Assembly: GCA_963205125.1 (NCBI GenBank)
Contig: CAUJJO010000265.1
Coordinates: forward strand, 1-36,844
Length of the DNA stretch: 36,844 nucleotides
DNA from: Pseudomonadota bacterium
Lineage (GTDB): Bacteria > Pseudomonadota > Gammaproteobacteria > Burkholderiales > Burkholderiaceae_C
Reading direction: 5' to 3'
Shown: in pieces, positions 24,857 through 33,223 of the stretch
Layout: the number at the start of each line of letters is the position of its first letter
Position numbering within the stretch: the stretch's first letter is position 1
Notes under the pieces: model-generated
Told to the model about the DNA's origin: nothing
The model's input: only the letters and a program-made list of their open reading frames with translations
The model's database searches: none
Position numbers and translations under genes: made by a program

Positions 24857-25600
24857 CTACAGCCCGAGGTAGGCCTCCTTGACGCGCGGGTCGGCGAGCA
24901 GCTCGGTGCCGCTGCCCTGCAGCACGATGCTGCCGCTCTCCAGCACGTAGGCACGGTCGGCGAGCTGCAGCGAGGCCATCACGTTCTGCTCGACGAGCAG
25001 GATCGTCATGCCCTGCTCGTGCAGGCCGCGAATGGCGTGCAGGACCTCGGTGACCAGCGCAGGCGCCAGGCCCAGCGAGGGTTCGTCGAACATGATGAGC
25101 CGCGGCGCGCCCATCAGGCAGCGGCCGATCGCCAGCATCTGCTGTTCGCCGCCCGAGAGCGTTCCGGCGAGCTGCGAGGCGCGTTCGCGCAGGCGCGGGA
25201 ACATCGCGAACACGCGCTCCTGCGTGGCCGCGGCCTGCGCGCGTGCGCGCGGCAGCAGCGCGCCGAGCTGCAGGTTCTCCAGCACGCTCATGCTCGGGAA
25301 GACCTGCCGTCCTTCGGCGACCTGGTTGACGCCGAGGTTGAAGACGCGGTGGCTGCCCAGGCCCGCGATCTCCTGCCCGTCGAAGCGGATCGAGCCGCGG
25401 CGCGGCTTCAGGATGCCGGCGATGGCGCGGATGAGCGAGGTCTTGCCCGCGCCGTTGGCGCCGACCAGCGCCACGAGCTGCCCGGCGCCGACCTGCAGGC
25501 TCACGTCGGCAAGCGCCGGGGCATCGCCGTAGTGGACGCAGAGATCGCGGACTTCGAGCATGGTGTGCGGCGCGGGGAGGCTCGTGGTCGTGCGCGCCAT
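24857..25600 (-). CDS. livF: branched-chain-amino-acid-type ABC transporter ATPase (LivF-like)
   Basis: A 247-residue LivF-type ATPase. Walker A is GANGAGKTS, the signature is LSGGEQQML, Walker B is LIMFDEPSLGLAP, and the H-loop reads LLVEQNV. It ends in DPRVKEAYLGL, typical of LivF. The ATG at 25600 overlaps the LivG stop (ATGA); an ATG at 25561 (MLEVRDL) would give 234 residues, closer to the family norm. It works with LivG on the LivHM channel. In aromatic-degrading betaproteobacteria such systems often import aromatic acids, so branched-chain amino acids should not be assumed. Confidence 0.88.
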   Translation of the reverse strand: MARTTTSLPAPHTMLEVRDLCVHYGDAPALADVSLQVGAGQLVALVGANGAGKTSLIRAIAGILKPRRGSIRFDGQEIAGLGSHRVFNLGVNQVAEGRQVFPSMSVLENLQLGALLPRARAQAAATQERVFAMFPRLRERASQLAGTLSGGEQQMLAIGRCLMGAPRLIMFDEPSLGLAPALVTEVLHAIRGLHEQGMTILLVEQNVMASLQLADRAYVLESGSIVLQGSGTELLADPRVKEAYLGL

Positions 25601-26364
25601 CAGGCCGGCGCGGCGCCGAGGTAGCACTCGAGCACGCGCGGGTCGCTGGTCACCTGCAGCGGCGTGCCCACGGCGATGATCTCGCCGTGGTGCAGCACAT
25701 GGATGCGCTGCGCCAGCGCCATCACGGCGCGCATCACATGCTCGATCAGCAGGATGGTCACGCCTTGCTCGGCGTTCAGGCGCCGGAAGGCCGCGACCAT
25801 CTGGTCGGTCTCGGTCGGGCGCAGCCCGGCCATCACCTCGTCCAGCAGCAGCAGCGCGGGCTCGGTGGCCAGCGCCCGCGCCACTTCGAGCCGCTTGCGG
25901 TCGGGCAGCGTCAGCGCCGAGGCCGGCCGCTCGCGCTGCGGCCACATCTCGAGCGAACGCAGCGCGCGCTCGGCGCGCTGGCGCGCCACGCGGCGGTCGC
26001 TCGTGCCGCGAAAGCCGCCGACCATGGCGTTCTCGAGCACCGTCATGTCGGTGAAGGGCTTGACGATCTGGAAGGTGCGCCCGACACCCGCGGCGCAGAC
26101 GCGGTCCGCGCGCTGGCCGGCGATCTCCGCGCCCTGGAAGCGGATCGAGCCTTCGTCCGGCGCGAGCGCCCCGGCAATGAGGTTGAAGAGCGTCGTCTTG
26201 CCCGCGCCGTTGGGGCCGATCAGCGCGACGATCTCGCCGCGCCCGACCTCGAGCGAGGCGCGCGACACCGCACGCAGGCCGCGAAAGCTCTTGCTGACGC
26301 CGCTCACGTCGAGCAGCGTGGACGAGGCCGCCTGCGCGGTCGCCTGCGCCTCAGGCGTGCTCAT
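25600..26364 (-). CDS. livG: branched-chain-amino-acid-type ABC transporter ATPase (LivG-like)
   Basis: A 254-residue LivG-type ATPase. Walker A is GPNGAGKTT, the insert GVGRTFQIVKPF is diagnostic of LivG, and Walker B is LLLLDEVMAGL. The expected LSGGQ signature reads ALTLPDRKRLEVARAL, a variant common in this subfamily. ATG at 26364 is preferred over a GTG at 26373, and the gene overlaps the livM end by 14 bp. It forms the ATPase heterodimer with the LivF-like protein encoded next. Confidence 0.88.
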   Translation of the reverse strand: MSTPEAQATAQAASSTLLDVSGVSKSFRGLRAVSRASLEVGRGEIVALIGPNGAGKTTLFNLIAGALAPDEGSIRFQGAEIAGQRADRVCAAGVGRTFQIVKPFTDMTVLENAMVGGFRGTSDRRVARQRAERALRSLEMWPQRERPASALTLPDRKRLEVARALATEPALLLLDEVMAGLRPTETDQMVAAFRRLNAEQGVTILLIEHVMRAVMALAQRIHVLHHGEIIAVGTPLQVTSDPRVLECYLGAAPA

Positions 26365-27361
26365 CGCGCCCACCGTTCCCGCGGTCCCCGTCGTCGCGGC
26401 GAAAGCCCAGGCGCCGCGCGAGCATCGGCCAGATGCCCCCGGGCATGAAGGAGATGGCCAGGCCCAGCGCGATGCCGTAGAGGATCTGCTTGACGCCCGG
26501 GATCTCGTAGCCCGACATCGTCAGCAGCTGGTTGATGCCCTCCGAGAGCACGGTCAGCACCGCCGCACCGAGCACGGGGCCGAACAGCGTGCCCACGCCG
26601 CCGATGATGGGCCCGAGGATGATCTCGATCGAGCGGCTGATGTGAAAGATCTGCTCCGGGAACAGGTTGTTGTAATAGAAGGCGAAGAAGACGCCGCCCA
26701 GCGTCGTCATGCCCGCCGAGATCTGCACCGCGAGCAGCTTGTAGCGGAAGACGTCGACGCCGGTCGCGCGCGCGGCCTCCTCGTTGTCGCGGATGGCGCG
26801 GAAGTAGAAGCCCGCGCGCCCGCGCAGCAGCCAGGCCGAGAGCAGGAAGCCGAGCACGGCCAGCGCAAGCGCGAAGTAGTAGAAGACCGGCGGGTGCCCG
26901 CGCAGGTGCAGCAGGTTGACCTGGTCCTGCTGCGCCACCTTGAGGAAGAAGCCGCCCGAGGCGCCCACCCAGCCGAAGTGGTCGAAGCCGATGCGCGTGA
27001 ACTCGGCGAAGGCGATCGTCAGCAGCGCGAAGTAGGTGCCGCCGATGCCGAAGTGAAACGCCAGCCAGCCGATGACCGTGGCCGCGGCCACGCACACCGC
27101 GACCGCGGCGAGCATGCCCAGCCACGGGTTCACGCCGAAGTGCTGGAACAGCGCGGCCAAGGTGTAGGCGCCGAGGCCGACGAAGAGTGCGTGGCCGAGC
27201 GAGAGCTGGCCGCAGAAGCCCATCATGATGTTCCACGCCTGCCCGACGAAGGCGAAGTAGAGGATCAGGATGAGCACCGACTGCAGGTAGCGGTCGAGCA
27301 GCAGCGGCACGACCAGCAGCAGCGCCAGCAGCGCAAGGAGGGCCGCGCGCGAACGCTGCAT
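26351..27361 (-). CDS. livM: branched-chain-amino-acid-type ABC transporter permease (LivM-like)
   Basis: A 336-residue permease with about nine hydrophobic helices. WNIMMGFCGQLSLGHALFVGLGAY and the cytoplasmic loop RGRAGFYFRAIRDNEEAARATGVDV (coupling region) identify LivM. The C-terminal tail is charged (RRDDGDRGNGGRDEHA). The start is 4 bp after the livH stop. It should pair with LivH, whose gene is frameshifted here. Confidence 0.88.
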   Translation of the reverse strand: MQRSRAALLALLALLLVVPLLLDRYLQSVLILILYFAFVGQAWNIMMGFCGQLSLGHALFVGLGAYTLAALFQHFGVNPWLGMLAAVAVCVAAATVIGWLAFHFGIGGTYFALLTIAFAEFTRIGFDHFGWVGASGGFFLKVAQQDQVNLLHLRGHPPVFYYFALALAVLGFLLSAWLLRGRAGFYFRAIRDNEEAARATGVDVFRYKLLAVQISAGMTTLGGVFFAFYYNNLFPEQIFHISRSIEIILGPIIGGVGTLFGPVLGAAVLTVLSEGINQLLTMSGYEIPGVKQILYGIALGLAISFMPGGIWPMLARRLGFRRDDGDRGNGGRDEHA

Positions 27362-27365
27362 CGCC

Positions 27366-28234
27366 TCAACGGCCCTTGAAGAGGCCTTGCGGCCGCAGCG
27401 CCAGCACGAGGATCATCAGCGCGAACGAGAGCATGCTCTTGGCCGCGGGCGTGATCAGCAGCCCGGCCACCGACTCCGAGACGCCGATCAGCACGCCGCC
27501 GGCGAGCGCGCCGATCATCGAGCCCAGGCCGCCGATGATGACGATCACGAAGGCCAGCAGCGTGTACGCCGGCCCGGAGACCGGCGCCACGTCGACCAGC
27601 AGCGAGAGCAGGCAGCCGGCGATGCCGACGCAGGCGGTGCCAAGGCCGAAGGTCAGCGCGTAGAGGTGCTTCACGTTGAGCCCGATCACCTGCGCCCCCA
27701 GCAGGTTGTCGGCGCAGGCGCGGATCGCCTTGCCGAAGGCCGTGTAGCGGAAGATGGCGAACAGCAGCGCGAAGGTGGCGATGGCCACCCCCGCGCAGAT
27801 CACGCGCACCTTGTCGACCAGCAGCGGCCCGAGCTCGTAGGAGTCGAGCGCGTAGTCGACCTGCACGCTGCGCGCATCGGGGCCGAAGGCGATCAGCAGC
27901 CCGTTCACCAGCACCATCGCCACCGCCAGCAGCAGGATGAACTGCGCGTGCTCGGGGCGGTCGATGAAGGGGTTGATGACGGCACGCTGCAGCAGGTAGC
28001 CGAGGCCGAAGAAGAGTGCCGCCACCGGCAGCAGCATCCACAGCGGGTCGATGCCCCACAGCGCGCGAAGGCGAAGACGGCAACATACATCGCCACCGTC
28101 ATCAGCTCGCCGTGCGCGAAGTTGACGATGCGCACGACGCCGTAGATCACCGACAGGCCGAGCGCCAGCAGCCCATAGACCAGGCCGGTCAGCAGGCCGC
28201 TGACGACGATGTTGGCGATCGCCTCGATCGGCAA
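27366..28234 (-). pseudogene. livH: branched-chain-amino-acid-type ABC permease (LivH-like), frameshifted
   Basis: Two frames together make one LivH. The first, from a likely TTG at 28234, gives the N-terminal helices (GLVYGLLALGLSVIYGVVRI, VNFAHGELMTVAMYVAVFAFA). The second continues from LLPVAALFFGLGY to the stop at 27366 with the remaining helices and the coupling loop YTAFGKAIRACADN. The break lies in a GC alternation at about 28060-28068, where one base missing (or two extra) accounts for the shift. All other genes of the transporter are intact, so a sequencing error is as likely as true loss. Confidence 0.85.
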
Positions 28235-28239
28235 GGCAG

Positions 28240-28271
28240 GCGTCCGAGCGTCCGAGCGTCCGGGCGTCTCA
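28240..28271. repeat. short tandem repeat before livH
   Basis: The 8-bp unit GCGTCCGA occurs at 28240 and 28248, then as GCGTCCGG at 28256, with a decayed GCGTCTCA at 28264 that includes the stop of the binding-protein gene. It occupies the short gap where the livH ribosome site should be. Confidence 0.7.
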
Positions 28272-29504
28272 GCGGCGCTGCGCCCAGGCCGGCGCCGGGT
28301 ACACCGGCGCCGCCTGCGCAGCATCCTTGGGCAGCACGACCATCGGCAGGCCGTCGCGGTTCTGGATGCAGGCCGAGGCGATCTTGGTGTTCTGCCCCTT
28401 GGCGTCGAAGCTGATCGGGCCGCCGACCATCATGTGGTCCTTGATCTCGGTCTTGCGCAGCGCCTCGGCGAGCTGCGTGCCGTCGGTCGAGCCCGCGCGC
28501 TTGTAGGCGTCGGCGGCGATCAGCATCGCCTCGAAGGTGAAGCCGACGTTCAGCGAATGGAACATCATCTTCTCCTGCGGGAACTGCTTGGCCATCTGCG
28601 CCTGCACGCGCTTGCTGAGCGGCGCGTTCGGGTTGTACCAGGGCACGTTGGAGATGCAGTAGTCCGAATAGCGGTTGCCCAGCGCCTTGAAGAACTGCGC
28701 CTCGTACATGCCGGGCGAACCGGGGCTGAGCACGGCCTGCGGCGACCAGCGCTGCTTGACAAGTTCGCGCACCATCATGATGGCGTCGTTGAGCCGGCTC
28801 ACCAGCATGACGAAGTCGGCCTGCGTGGCCTTGGCCTTGGCGACCTCGACCGAGAGGTCGCGCGCGTCGCGGTCGTAGGCGATGGTGTCGACGATCTTGA
28901 ACGGCAGGTAGTCGAGCCTGGGCATGATCGCCGCGATGCCCTTGGCCATCGACAGGCCGAAGGTGTCGTTGACGTGCATCATCACCGCCGAGCGCGGCGC
29001 GGTCGAGGTCGCCTGGAAGAGGTCGCGCGTCAGCGCCAGGCCGTTGCGGATCAGCTCGCCTGCGCTCGGGAAGTTGCGGAAGGTGTACTTGAAGCCCTGC
29101 TCGGTGATCTGCGGCGCGGCGGCGATGTTCACCACCAGCGGCACCTTGCGCTGCTCGGCGACCTGCGCGATGGCCGCCGTCGGCCCCGAGTCGAAGGCGC
29201 CCATCAGCAGCTGCGCACCCTCGTCGACCAGCTTCTCGGCACGCGAACGCGCGACATCGACGCTGGACTCGATGTCGGCGTTCATCAGCTCGACCTCGAC
29301 GCCCAGCATCTCGCGCAGCAGCGCGGGCGCGATGTCCGCGCCCATCTGGCAGGACTGCCCGATGAAGGCCAGCGACCCCGAGCGCGGCAGCAGCACGCCG
29401 ACCTTGAGCTTGCGCGGCTGGGCACGCACGATCGCCGGCAGCGCCAGCGTCCCTGCGCCTGCGGCCGCCAACCCGCTGAACTGGCGTCGTGTGAGTCGAC
29501 TCAT
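28269..29504 (-). CDS. ABC transporter substrate-binding protein (LivK/Peripla_BP_6 type)
   Basis: A 411-residue periplasmic binding protein. The leader SRLTRRQFSGLAAAGAGTLA is a good twin-arginine signal, and cleavage after VRA is likely. The mature part opens with LKVGVLLPRSGSLAFIGQSC, the start of type I periplasmic folds, and includes MGAFDSGPTAAIAQVAE. ATG at 29504 has GGAG 8 bp upstream; ATG at 29510 is too close to it. As first gene of the Liv-type operon it determines specificity, which in this aromatic-degradation setting may be an aromatic acid. Confidence 0.88.
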   Translation of the reverse strand: MSRLTRRQFSGLAAAGAGTLALPAIVRAQPRKLKVGVLLPRSGSLAFIGQSCQMGADIAPALLREMLGVEVELMNADIESSVDVARSRAEKLVDEGAQLLMGAFDSGPTAAIAQVAEQRKVPLVVNIAAAPQITEQGFKYTFRNFPSAGELIRNGLALTRDLFQATSTAPRSAVMMHVNDTFGLSMAKGIAAIMPRLDYLPFKIVDTIAYDRDARDLSVEVAKAKATQADFVMLVSRLNDAIMMVRELVKQRWSPQAVLSPGSPGMYEAQFFKALGNRYSDYCISNVPWYNPNAPLSKRVQAQMAKQFPQEKMMFHSLNVGFTFEAMLIAADAYKRAGSTDGTQLAEALRKTEIKDHMMVGGPISFDAKGQNTKIASACIQNRDGLPMVVLPKDAAQAAPVYPAPAWAQRR

Positions 29505-29632
29505 GGGCATGTCTCCACCGCGGTTCGTTGGGCCCTCGGCAAGCGCATCGGGCCGCCCGGGCGCGCCGGCGCTATCACGCCTGCCCACGGGCCTTGAAGC
29601 GGGATCGCCCGGGGGGGCGCGCCGCACGGACC

Positions 29633-29675
29633 CTTGCGCCAGCGCAAGACATCCGCGCCTGCCTGCGCGGCAGGC
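29633..29675 (-). terminator. two hairpins after the FmdE-like gene
   Basis: GCCTGC/GCAGGC (29661-29666 with 29670-29675, 3-nt loop) begins 5 bp after the stop of the FmdE-like gene. CTTGCGC/GCGCAAG (29633-29639 with 29642-29648) follows. There is no T-run. They probably separate this gene from the transporter operon downstream; the remainder of the 176-bp gap shows no clear promoter. Confidence 0.4.
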
Positions 29676-29680
29676 GCCGA

Positions 29681-30298
29681 CTACACGGGCCGGACGATGA
29701 TGACCTCGGGGTCGTCGGCGTGCTCGAGCAGCAGGCGGCGCACGCGCTCCTGCCACATCGCGCCGAAGGCGGCGAGCGAGTCGGCGTCGCCGTCCAGCGC
29801 GCCGATCATCGCGCCGCGCATCAGCGGATCGCCGGGCACGCGGCCGATCTGCGAGGCGACGTCGACGGCGCCGCCGCCGTCGCTGCGCGTCACGCGCATC
29901 TCGCTGCGGATCGGCGCGGCGAAGCGCAGCAGCCCGCTGCGCGTGAAGCGCCCGGCGATGCCCTTGAAGCCCTCCTCGCCGGCCACGCCGGTGGGCAGCG
30001 CGACGACGCGGGCGATGACGCCGGTCACGCCGTGGTCGGCGGCGTCGGAGAACTCGACGACGACGCCGCCGCGCTCGGGCAAGGTGCCCGGATAGAGCGC
30101 GGCAAGCGCCGCACGCGCCATCAGCCAGGCGCCGGCCACGGTCGGGCAGGAATGGCCGGCCAGGCGCACCGCGTCGTCGTAGCCGTAGTCGAGCACGCCG
30201 CCCACGGCCGCGCCGAGGAAGGCGGCCAGCGGGTCGTGCACGCGGATGCGCGGGGCCTGGGCGTAGAAGCCCGGCAGTTGTTCGGTGGCGGTGTTCAT
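29681..30298 (-). CDS. FmdE-like HxC-motif protein of unknown function
   Basis: A 205-residue protein without a signal peptide. AGHSCPTVAGAWLMARAAL (H49, C51) resembles the HxCP metal-binding motif of the FmdE family, named after a gene beside molybdenum formylmethanofuran dehydrogenase. A VVVEFSDAADHGVTGV segment follows where the family has its second conserved block. There are few other cysteines, so any site would be small. It has no obvious partner: the Suf operon lies upstream and a transporter downstream, both on the same strand. A metal or molybdopterin-related role is a guess. ATG at 30298 is chosen; the longer open frame crosses a tandem repeat. Confidence 0.6.
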   Translation of the reverse strand: MNTATEQLPGFYAQAPRIRVHDPLAAFLGAAVGGVLDYGYDDAVRLAGHSCPTVAGAWLMARAALAALYPGTLPERGGVVVEFSDAADHGVTGVIARVVALPTGVAGEEGFKGIAGRFTRSGLLRFAAPIRSEMRVTRSDGGGAVDVASQIGRVPGDPLMRGAMIGALDGDADSLAAFGAMWQERVRRLLLEHADDPEVIIVRPV

Positions 30299-30330
30299 CG
30301 CGGTCGGGGCAAGGGCCCGGGCTTGGGGAT

Positions 30331-30360
30331 CGGATTCGCTCGGATTCGCTCGGATTCGCA
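30331..30360. repeat. 10-bp tandem repeat, three units
   Basis: CGGATTCGCT occurs at 30331 and 30341 and as CGGATTCGCA at 30351. It lies 33 bp upstream of the FmdE-like start and 22 bp after the end of the Rrf2 gene. The period of one DNA turn is suited to side-by-side binding of a protein, or it may be slippage. Confidence 0.85.
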
Positions 30361-30381
30361 GCGATGGTGCCAAGCGCGGCT

Positions 30382-30825
30382 TCAAGCCGGCGCCGGCGCG
30401 CTGGGGGCCTTGGGCTTGCGCGCGCCCACGCCCGCCAGCTCGGCCAGGGTGATGGCGTCGAGCACGCCGAAGAAGGCATGCAGCGCGCGCGCGAAGACGC
30501 CGCGCAGGCGGCATTCGGGCGACAGCTTGCAGGCGTTGCTGCGCTCGTCGAAGCACTCGGTGAGGCGCAGGTCGGTCTCGCCCAGGCGCACCACGTCGCC
30601 GACGCGAATCTCGCGCGCCGGGCGCATCAGGCGCACGCCGCCGCTGCGCCCGCGCACCGTCTCCAGCAGGCCGGCGTGCGCGAGGTCGGCGACGATCTTC
30701 ATGACGTGGTTCTTGGCCAGGCCCTGCTGCTCGGCGATCTCGGCCACCGTCACCAGGCGCTCGTCGTGGCGCGCACAGTACAGCAGCACGCGCAAGGCGT
30801 AGTCGGTGTAGTCGGCCAGGCGCAT
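30382..30825 (-). CDS. Rrf2-family regulator, NsrR-like
   Basis: A 147-residue winged-helix regulator. The opening MRLADYTDYALRVLLYCA and the helix GLAKNHVMKIVADLAHAG, followed by VRGRSGGVRL, are diagnostic of Rrf2 proteins. Three cysteines at 91, 99 and 105, spaced Cx7Cx5C with LSPECRL around the last, match the cluster ligands of the NO-sensing NsrR branch more than IscR. The C-terminus has extra Pro/Ala/Lys. Located as last gene of the suf operon, it should bind an Fe-S cluster and repress the operon when the cluster is intact; a fitting dyad lies over the sufB promoter. The ligand could be NO or cluster status. Confidence 0.8.
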   Translation of the reverse strand: MRLADYTDYALRVLLYCARHDERLVTVAEIAEQQGLAKNHVMKIVADLAHAGLLETVRGRSGGVRLMRPAREIRVGDVVRLGETDLRLTECFDERSNACKLSPECRLRGVFARALHAFFGVLDAITLAELAGVGARKPKAPSAPAPA

Positions 30826-30869
30826 GTCCGTTCCCTGCTCGCGTTCGCCGGGTCGCCGCGCGCCCTGCC

Positions 30870-31418
30870 CTACATGCCCAGCGCCAGGCGCGCCGCCTCG
30901 GAGAGGCGGTAGCGGTCCCAGGGCGGGTCGAAGACCATCTGCACGTCGACCTGCGAGATCGCCGGCAGCGCGAGCACCTTGTCGGCGACCTCGTTGGCGA
31001 TGACCTCGCCCATGCCGCAGCCCGGCGCGGTTAGCGTCATGTCGATCTCGACCTTGAAGCGGCCGTCCTCCTGCGCCTCGAGGTCGCAGCGGTAGACGAG
31101 GCCGAGCTCGACGATGTCGATCGGGATCTCCGGGTCGTAGCAGGTCTTGAGCGTTTCCCAGACGAGGTCGTTGGCCTCCTCCATCGTCGCGCCCTGGGGC
31201 AGCGTCGGCGGCGGCGGCGGCACGGCGCGGCCGATGGCATCGGCATCGGCGCCGTCGATGCGCACGAGCTGGCCGCCCGCGATGACGCTGAAGCTCGAGC
31301 CCAGCGCCTGGGTGATCGTCACCGTCGTGCCGGCGGGGACCTCGATCGCCTCGCCGCTGGGAACGCAGCGCGCCTGCACGGCGCGCGTGGTGGTGGTCTT
31401 TTCCTGCTGCAACCTCAT
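30870..31418 (-). CDS. sufT: SufT-like Fe-S assembly protein (MIP18/DUF59)
   Basis: A 182-residue protein. The C-terminal half is a DUF59/MIP18 domain, with CYDPEIPIDIVELGLVY at about 112-128 and TAPGCGMGE carrying the reactive Cys. The N-terminal half (about 1-75) has the strand-rich extension seen in long SufT proteins. SufT helps mature Fe-S proteins, mostly under high demand. The ATG overlaps the SufU stop (ATGA). The gene lies 44 bp before the Rrf2 gene. Confidence 0.87.
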   Translation of the reverse strand: MRLQQEKTTTTRAVQARCVPSGEAIEVPAGTTVTITQALGSSFSVIAGGQLVRIDGADADAIGRAVPPPPPTLPQGATMEEANDLVWETLKTCYDPEIPIDIVELGLVYRCDLEAQEDGRFKVEIDMTLTAPGCGMGEVIANEVADKVLALPAISQVDVQMVFDPPWDRYRLSEAARLALGM

Positions 31419-31963
31419 CGGGGTGCTCCATCGGGTGGTGACGCTGCCGCCGCGCCGCCGGCAGCGCCGGCATCATGGTCGACGACGATGTCAGGATCTT
31501 CCTCGGCGGGCGCAGCGGCACCGTTCGCGCCGGCACCTGCGCCCTGCAGCGCGTGCATCAGCGCATGCCAGCCCAGCAGCGCGCACTTGATGCGGCTGGG
31601 GTAGCGGCGCACCGCGCCCAGGCTCACCAGCTTGCCGAGGTGGGCCTCCTCGGGCTCGACCTCGCCGGTGATGACGGCGCGAAAGCGCTGCTGCAGCGCC
31701 TTGGCGTCGTCGACCTTCTGCCCGCGCACGGCCTCGCTCATCATCGACGCCGAGGCGATGCAGATCGCGCAGCCGCGGCCCTCGAAGCGGATGTCCTGCA
31801 GCACGTCGCCCGCGACCTGCAGCTGCACGCCGATGTCGTCGCCGCAGGAGGGGTTGCGCCCGCGCGCCTGGTGCGTCGGCGCCGGCAGCGTGCCGAAGCA
31901 GCGCGGCGAGCGCTTGTGCTCGAGCACGAGCTGCTGGTAGAGGTCGAAGTCGGGCGAGCTCAT
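31415..31963 (-). CDS. sufU: SufU/IscU-type Fe-S or zinc sulfur-transfer protein
   Basis: A 182-residue SufU-like protein. The Zn/Fe-S ligands are C40 with D42 (NPSCGDD), C65 (GCAIC) and C127 (CALLGWHAL). SufU accepts sulfur from SufS in many bacteria. The core ends near residue 140. A tail of about 40 residues rich in Ala, Pro and Asp follows, which typical members of about 150 residues lack. Starts and stops overlap the neighbouring genes (ATGA on both sides), so it is tightly coupled to sufS and sufT. Confidence 0.87.
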   Translation of the reverse strand: MSSPDFDLYQQLVLEHKRSPRCFGTLPAPTHQARGRNPSCGDDIGVQLQVAGDVLQDIRFEGRGCAICIASASMMSEAVRGQKVDDAKALQQRFRAVITGEVEPEEAHLGKLVSLGAVRRYPSRIKCALLGWHALMHALQGAGAGANGAAAPAEEDPDIVVDHDAGAAGGAAAASPPDGAPR

Positions 31964-33201
31964 CGCAGCATGTCCAGTGCAGCGGCCACGCCCTGGACGA
32001 GTCGCTCGACCTCGGCGTGCGTGTTGTAGAGGGCGAAGGAGGCGCGCGTCGTCGGCGACTGGCAGACGCGCTCGAGCAGCGGCTGCGCACAGTGCCAGCC
32101 GGTGCGCACGGCGACACCGCGCTCGTCGAGCACGGTGCCGATGTCGTGCGGGTGCACGTCCTCGGCGACGAAGGAAGCGATTGCGGTGCGCTTGCAATCC
32201 GGGGCGAGCACGCGCACGCCGGGCAGCGCCGAGAGCCCCGCGACGGCGTGCTCGCGCAGCGCCTCGACGTGCGTGCAGATGGCCTCGCGCCCGACGCCGT
32301 CGATGAAGTCCGCCGCAGCGGCCAGGCCCACCGCGCCGCAGACGTTGGGCGTGCCGCCCTCCAGGCGCTGCGGCACCGCGGCAAAGCCCGCGTCGGTCTC
32401 CGACACCCACTCGACCATGTCGCCGCCCATGCGCAGCGGCGCCAGACGCTCGAGCGCCTCGCGCCGGCCGGCCAGCGCGCCCATGCCCATGGGGCCGTAC
32501 ATCTTGTGGCCGGAGAAGGCCAGGAAGTCGCAGGCCAGCGCCGAGAGCACCGGCACCTCGTGCGAGACGGCCTGCGCCGCATCGAGCACCGTCAGTGCGC
32601 CGGCCTGCCGTGCCAGGGCGAGCATGTCCTCGTAGGGCGGGCGTTCGCCGCTGCCGTTGGCACAGGCCGTGATCGCGAAGACGCGGGTGCGCGGCGTCAG
32701 CAGCGCGGCCAGCGCCTGCATGGTGACGCGGCCTTCGCCGTCGGGCTGCAGCACGCGCAGGCGCGCGCCGCTGCGCCGCGCGGCGAGCTGCCAGGGCACG
32801 AGGTTGGCGTGGTGCTCGAGGCCGGTGGTGATGATCTCGTCGCCCGGGCCGATCCAGGCCGGCAGCAGCGCGCCCTCGCCGCCGCCGGAGGGCATGCCGG
32901 GCAGCGAGAGGCCTTGCGCGACCAGGTTGAGGCTCTCGGTGGTGCCGCTGGTGAAGGCCAGTTCGTGCTGCGCGTTGCCGCCGATGTAGGCCAGCAGCCG
33001 CGCGCGCGCGGCCTCGTAGGCGTCGGTGGCGCGCTGGCTCAGCGTATGCACGCCGCGGTGGATGTTGGCGCGCGAATGCGTGTCGAAGCGCCGCATCGCC
33101 TCCATCACCTGCAGCGGCATCTGCGTCGTCGCGCCGTTGTCGAGGTAGGCCAGCGCGTGGCCGTTGACCTGCTGCGCGAGCACCGGAAAGGCGCTCGTCA
33201 T
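31960..33201 (-). CDS. sufS: cysteine desulfurase SufS
   Basis: A 413-residue PLP enzyme of normal length. The PLP lysine is K233 in SGHKMYG, and the active-site cysteine is C371 in RTGWHCAQPL. The early YLDNGATTQMP and FTSGTTESLN segments are typical. It removes sulfur from cysteine and passes it to SufU. The region ITACANGSGERPPYEDM (about 177-193) deviates from the usual HVSN-type block, though the Asn remains. GGAG precedes the ATG at 33201 at normal spacing. Confidence 0.9.
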   Translation of the reverse strand: MTSAFPVLAQQVNGHALAYLDNGATTQMPLQVMEAMRRFDTHSRANIHRGVHTLSQRATDAYEAARARLLAYIGGNAQHELAFTSGTTESLNLVAQGLSLPGMPSGGGEGALLPAWIGPGDEIITTGLEHHANLVPWQLAARRSGARLRVLQPDGEGRVTMQALAALLTPRTRVFAITACANGSGERPPYEDMLALARQAGALTVLDAAQAVSHEVPVLSALACDFLAFSGHKMYGPMGMGALAGRREALERLAPLRMGGDMVEWVSETDAGFAAVPQRLEGGTPNVCGAVGLAAAADFIDGVGREAICTHVEALREHAVAGLSALPGVRVLAPDCKRTAIASFVAEDVHPHDIGTVLDERGVAVRTGWHCAQPLLERVCQSPTTRASFALYNTHAEVERLVQGVAAALDMLR

Positions 33202-33223
33202 CGCGTCTCCGCTGGGCAGGCGG

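Noticed and set aside
28233..28271. CRISPR-like or mobile-element repeat.
   Set aside because: Units are only 8 bp, directly adjacent and without spacers; no cas genes, transposase or terminal repeats occur in the window.
25600..29504. Branched-chain amino acid uptake as the function of the Liv-type system.
   Set aside because: The family name does not fix the substrate; neighbouring genes do not point to amino acid metabolism, so only family-level names are given.
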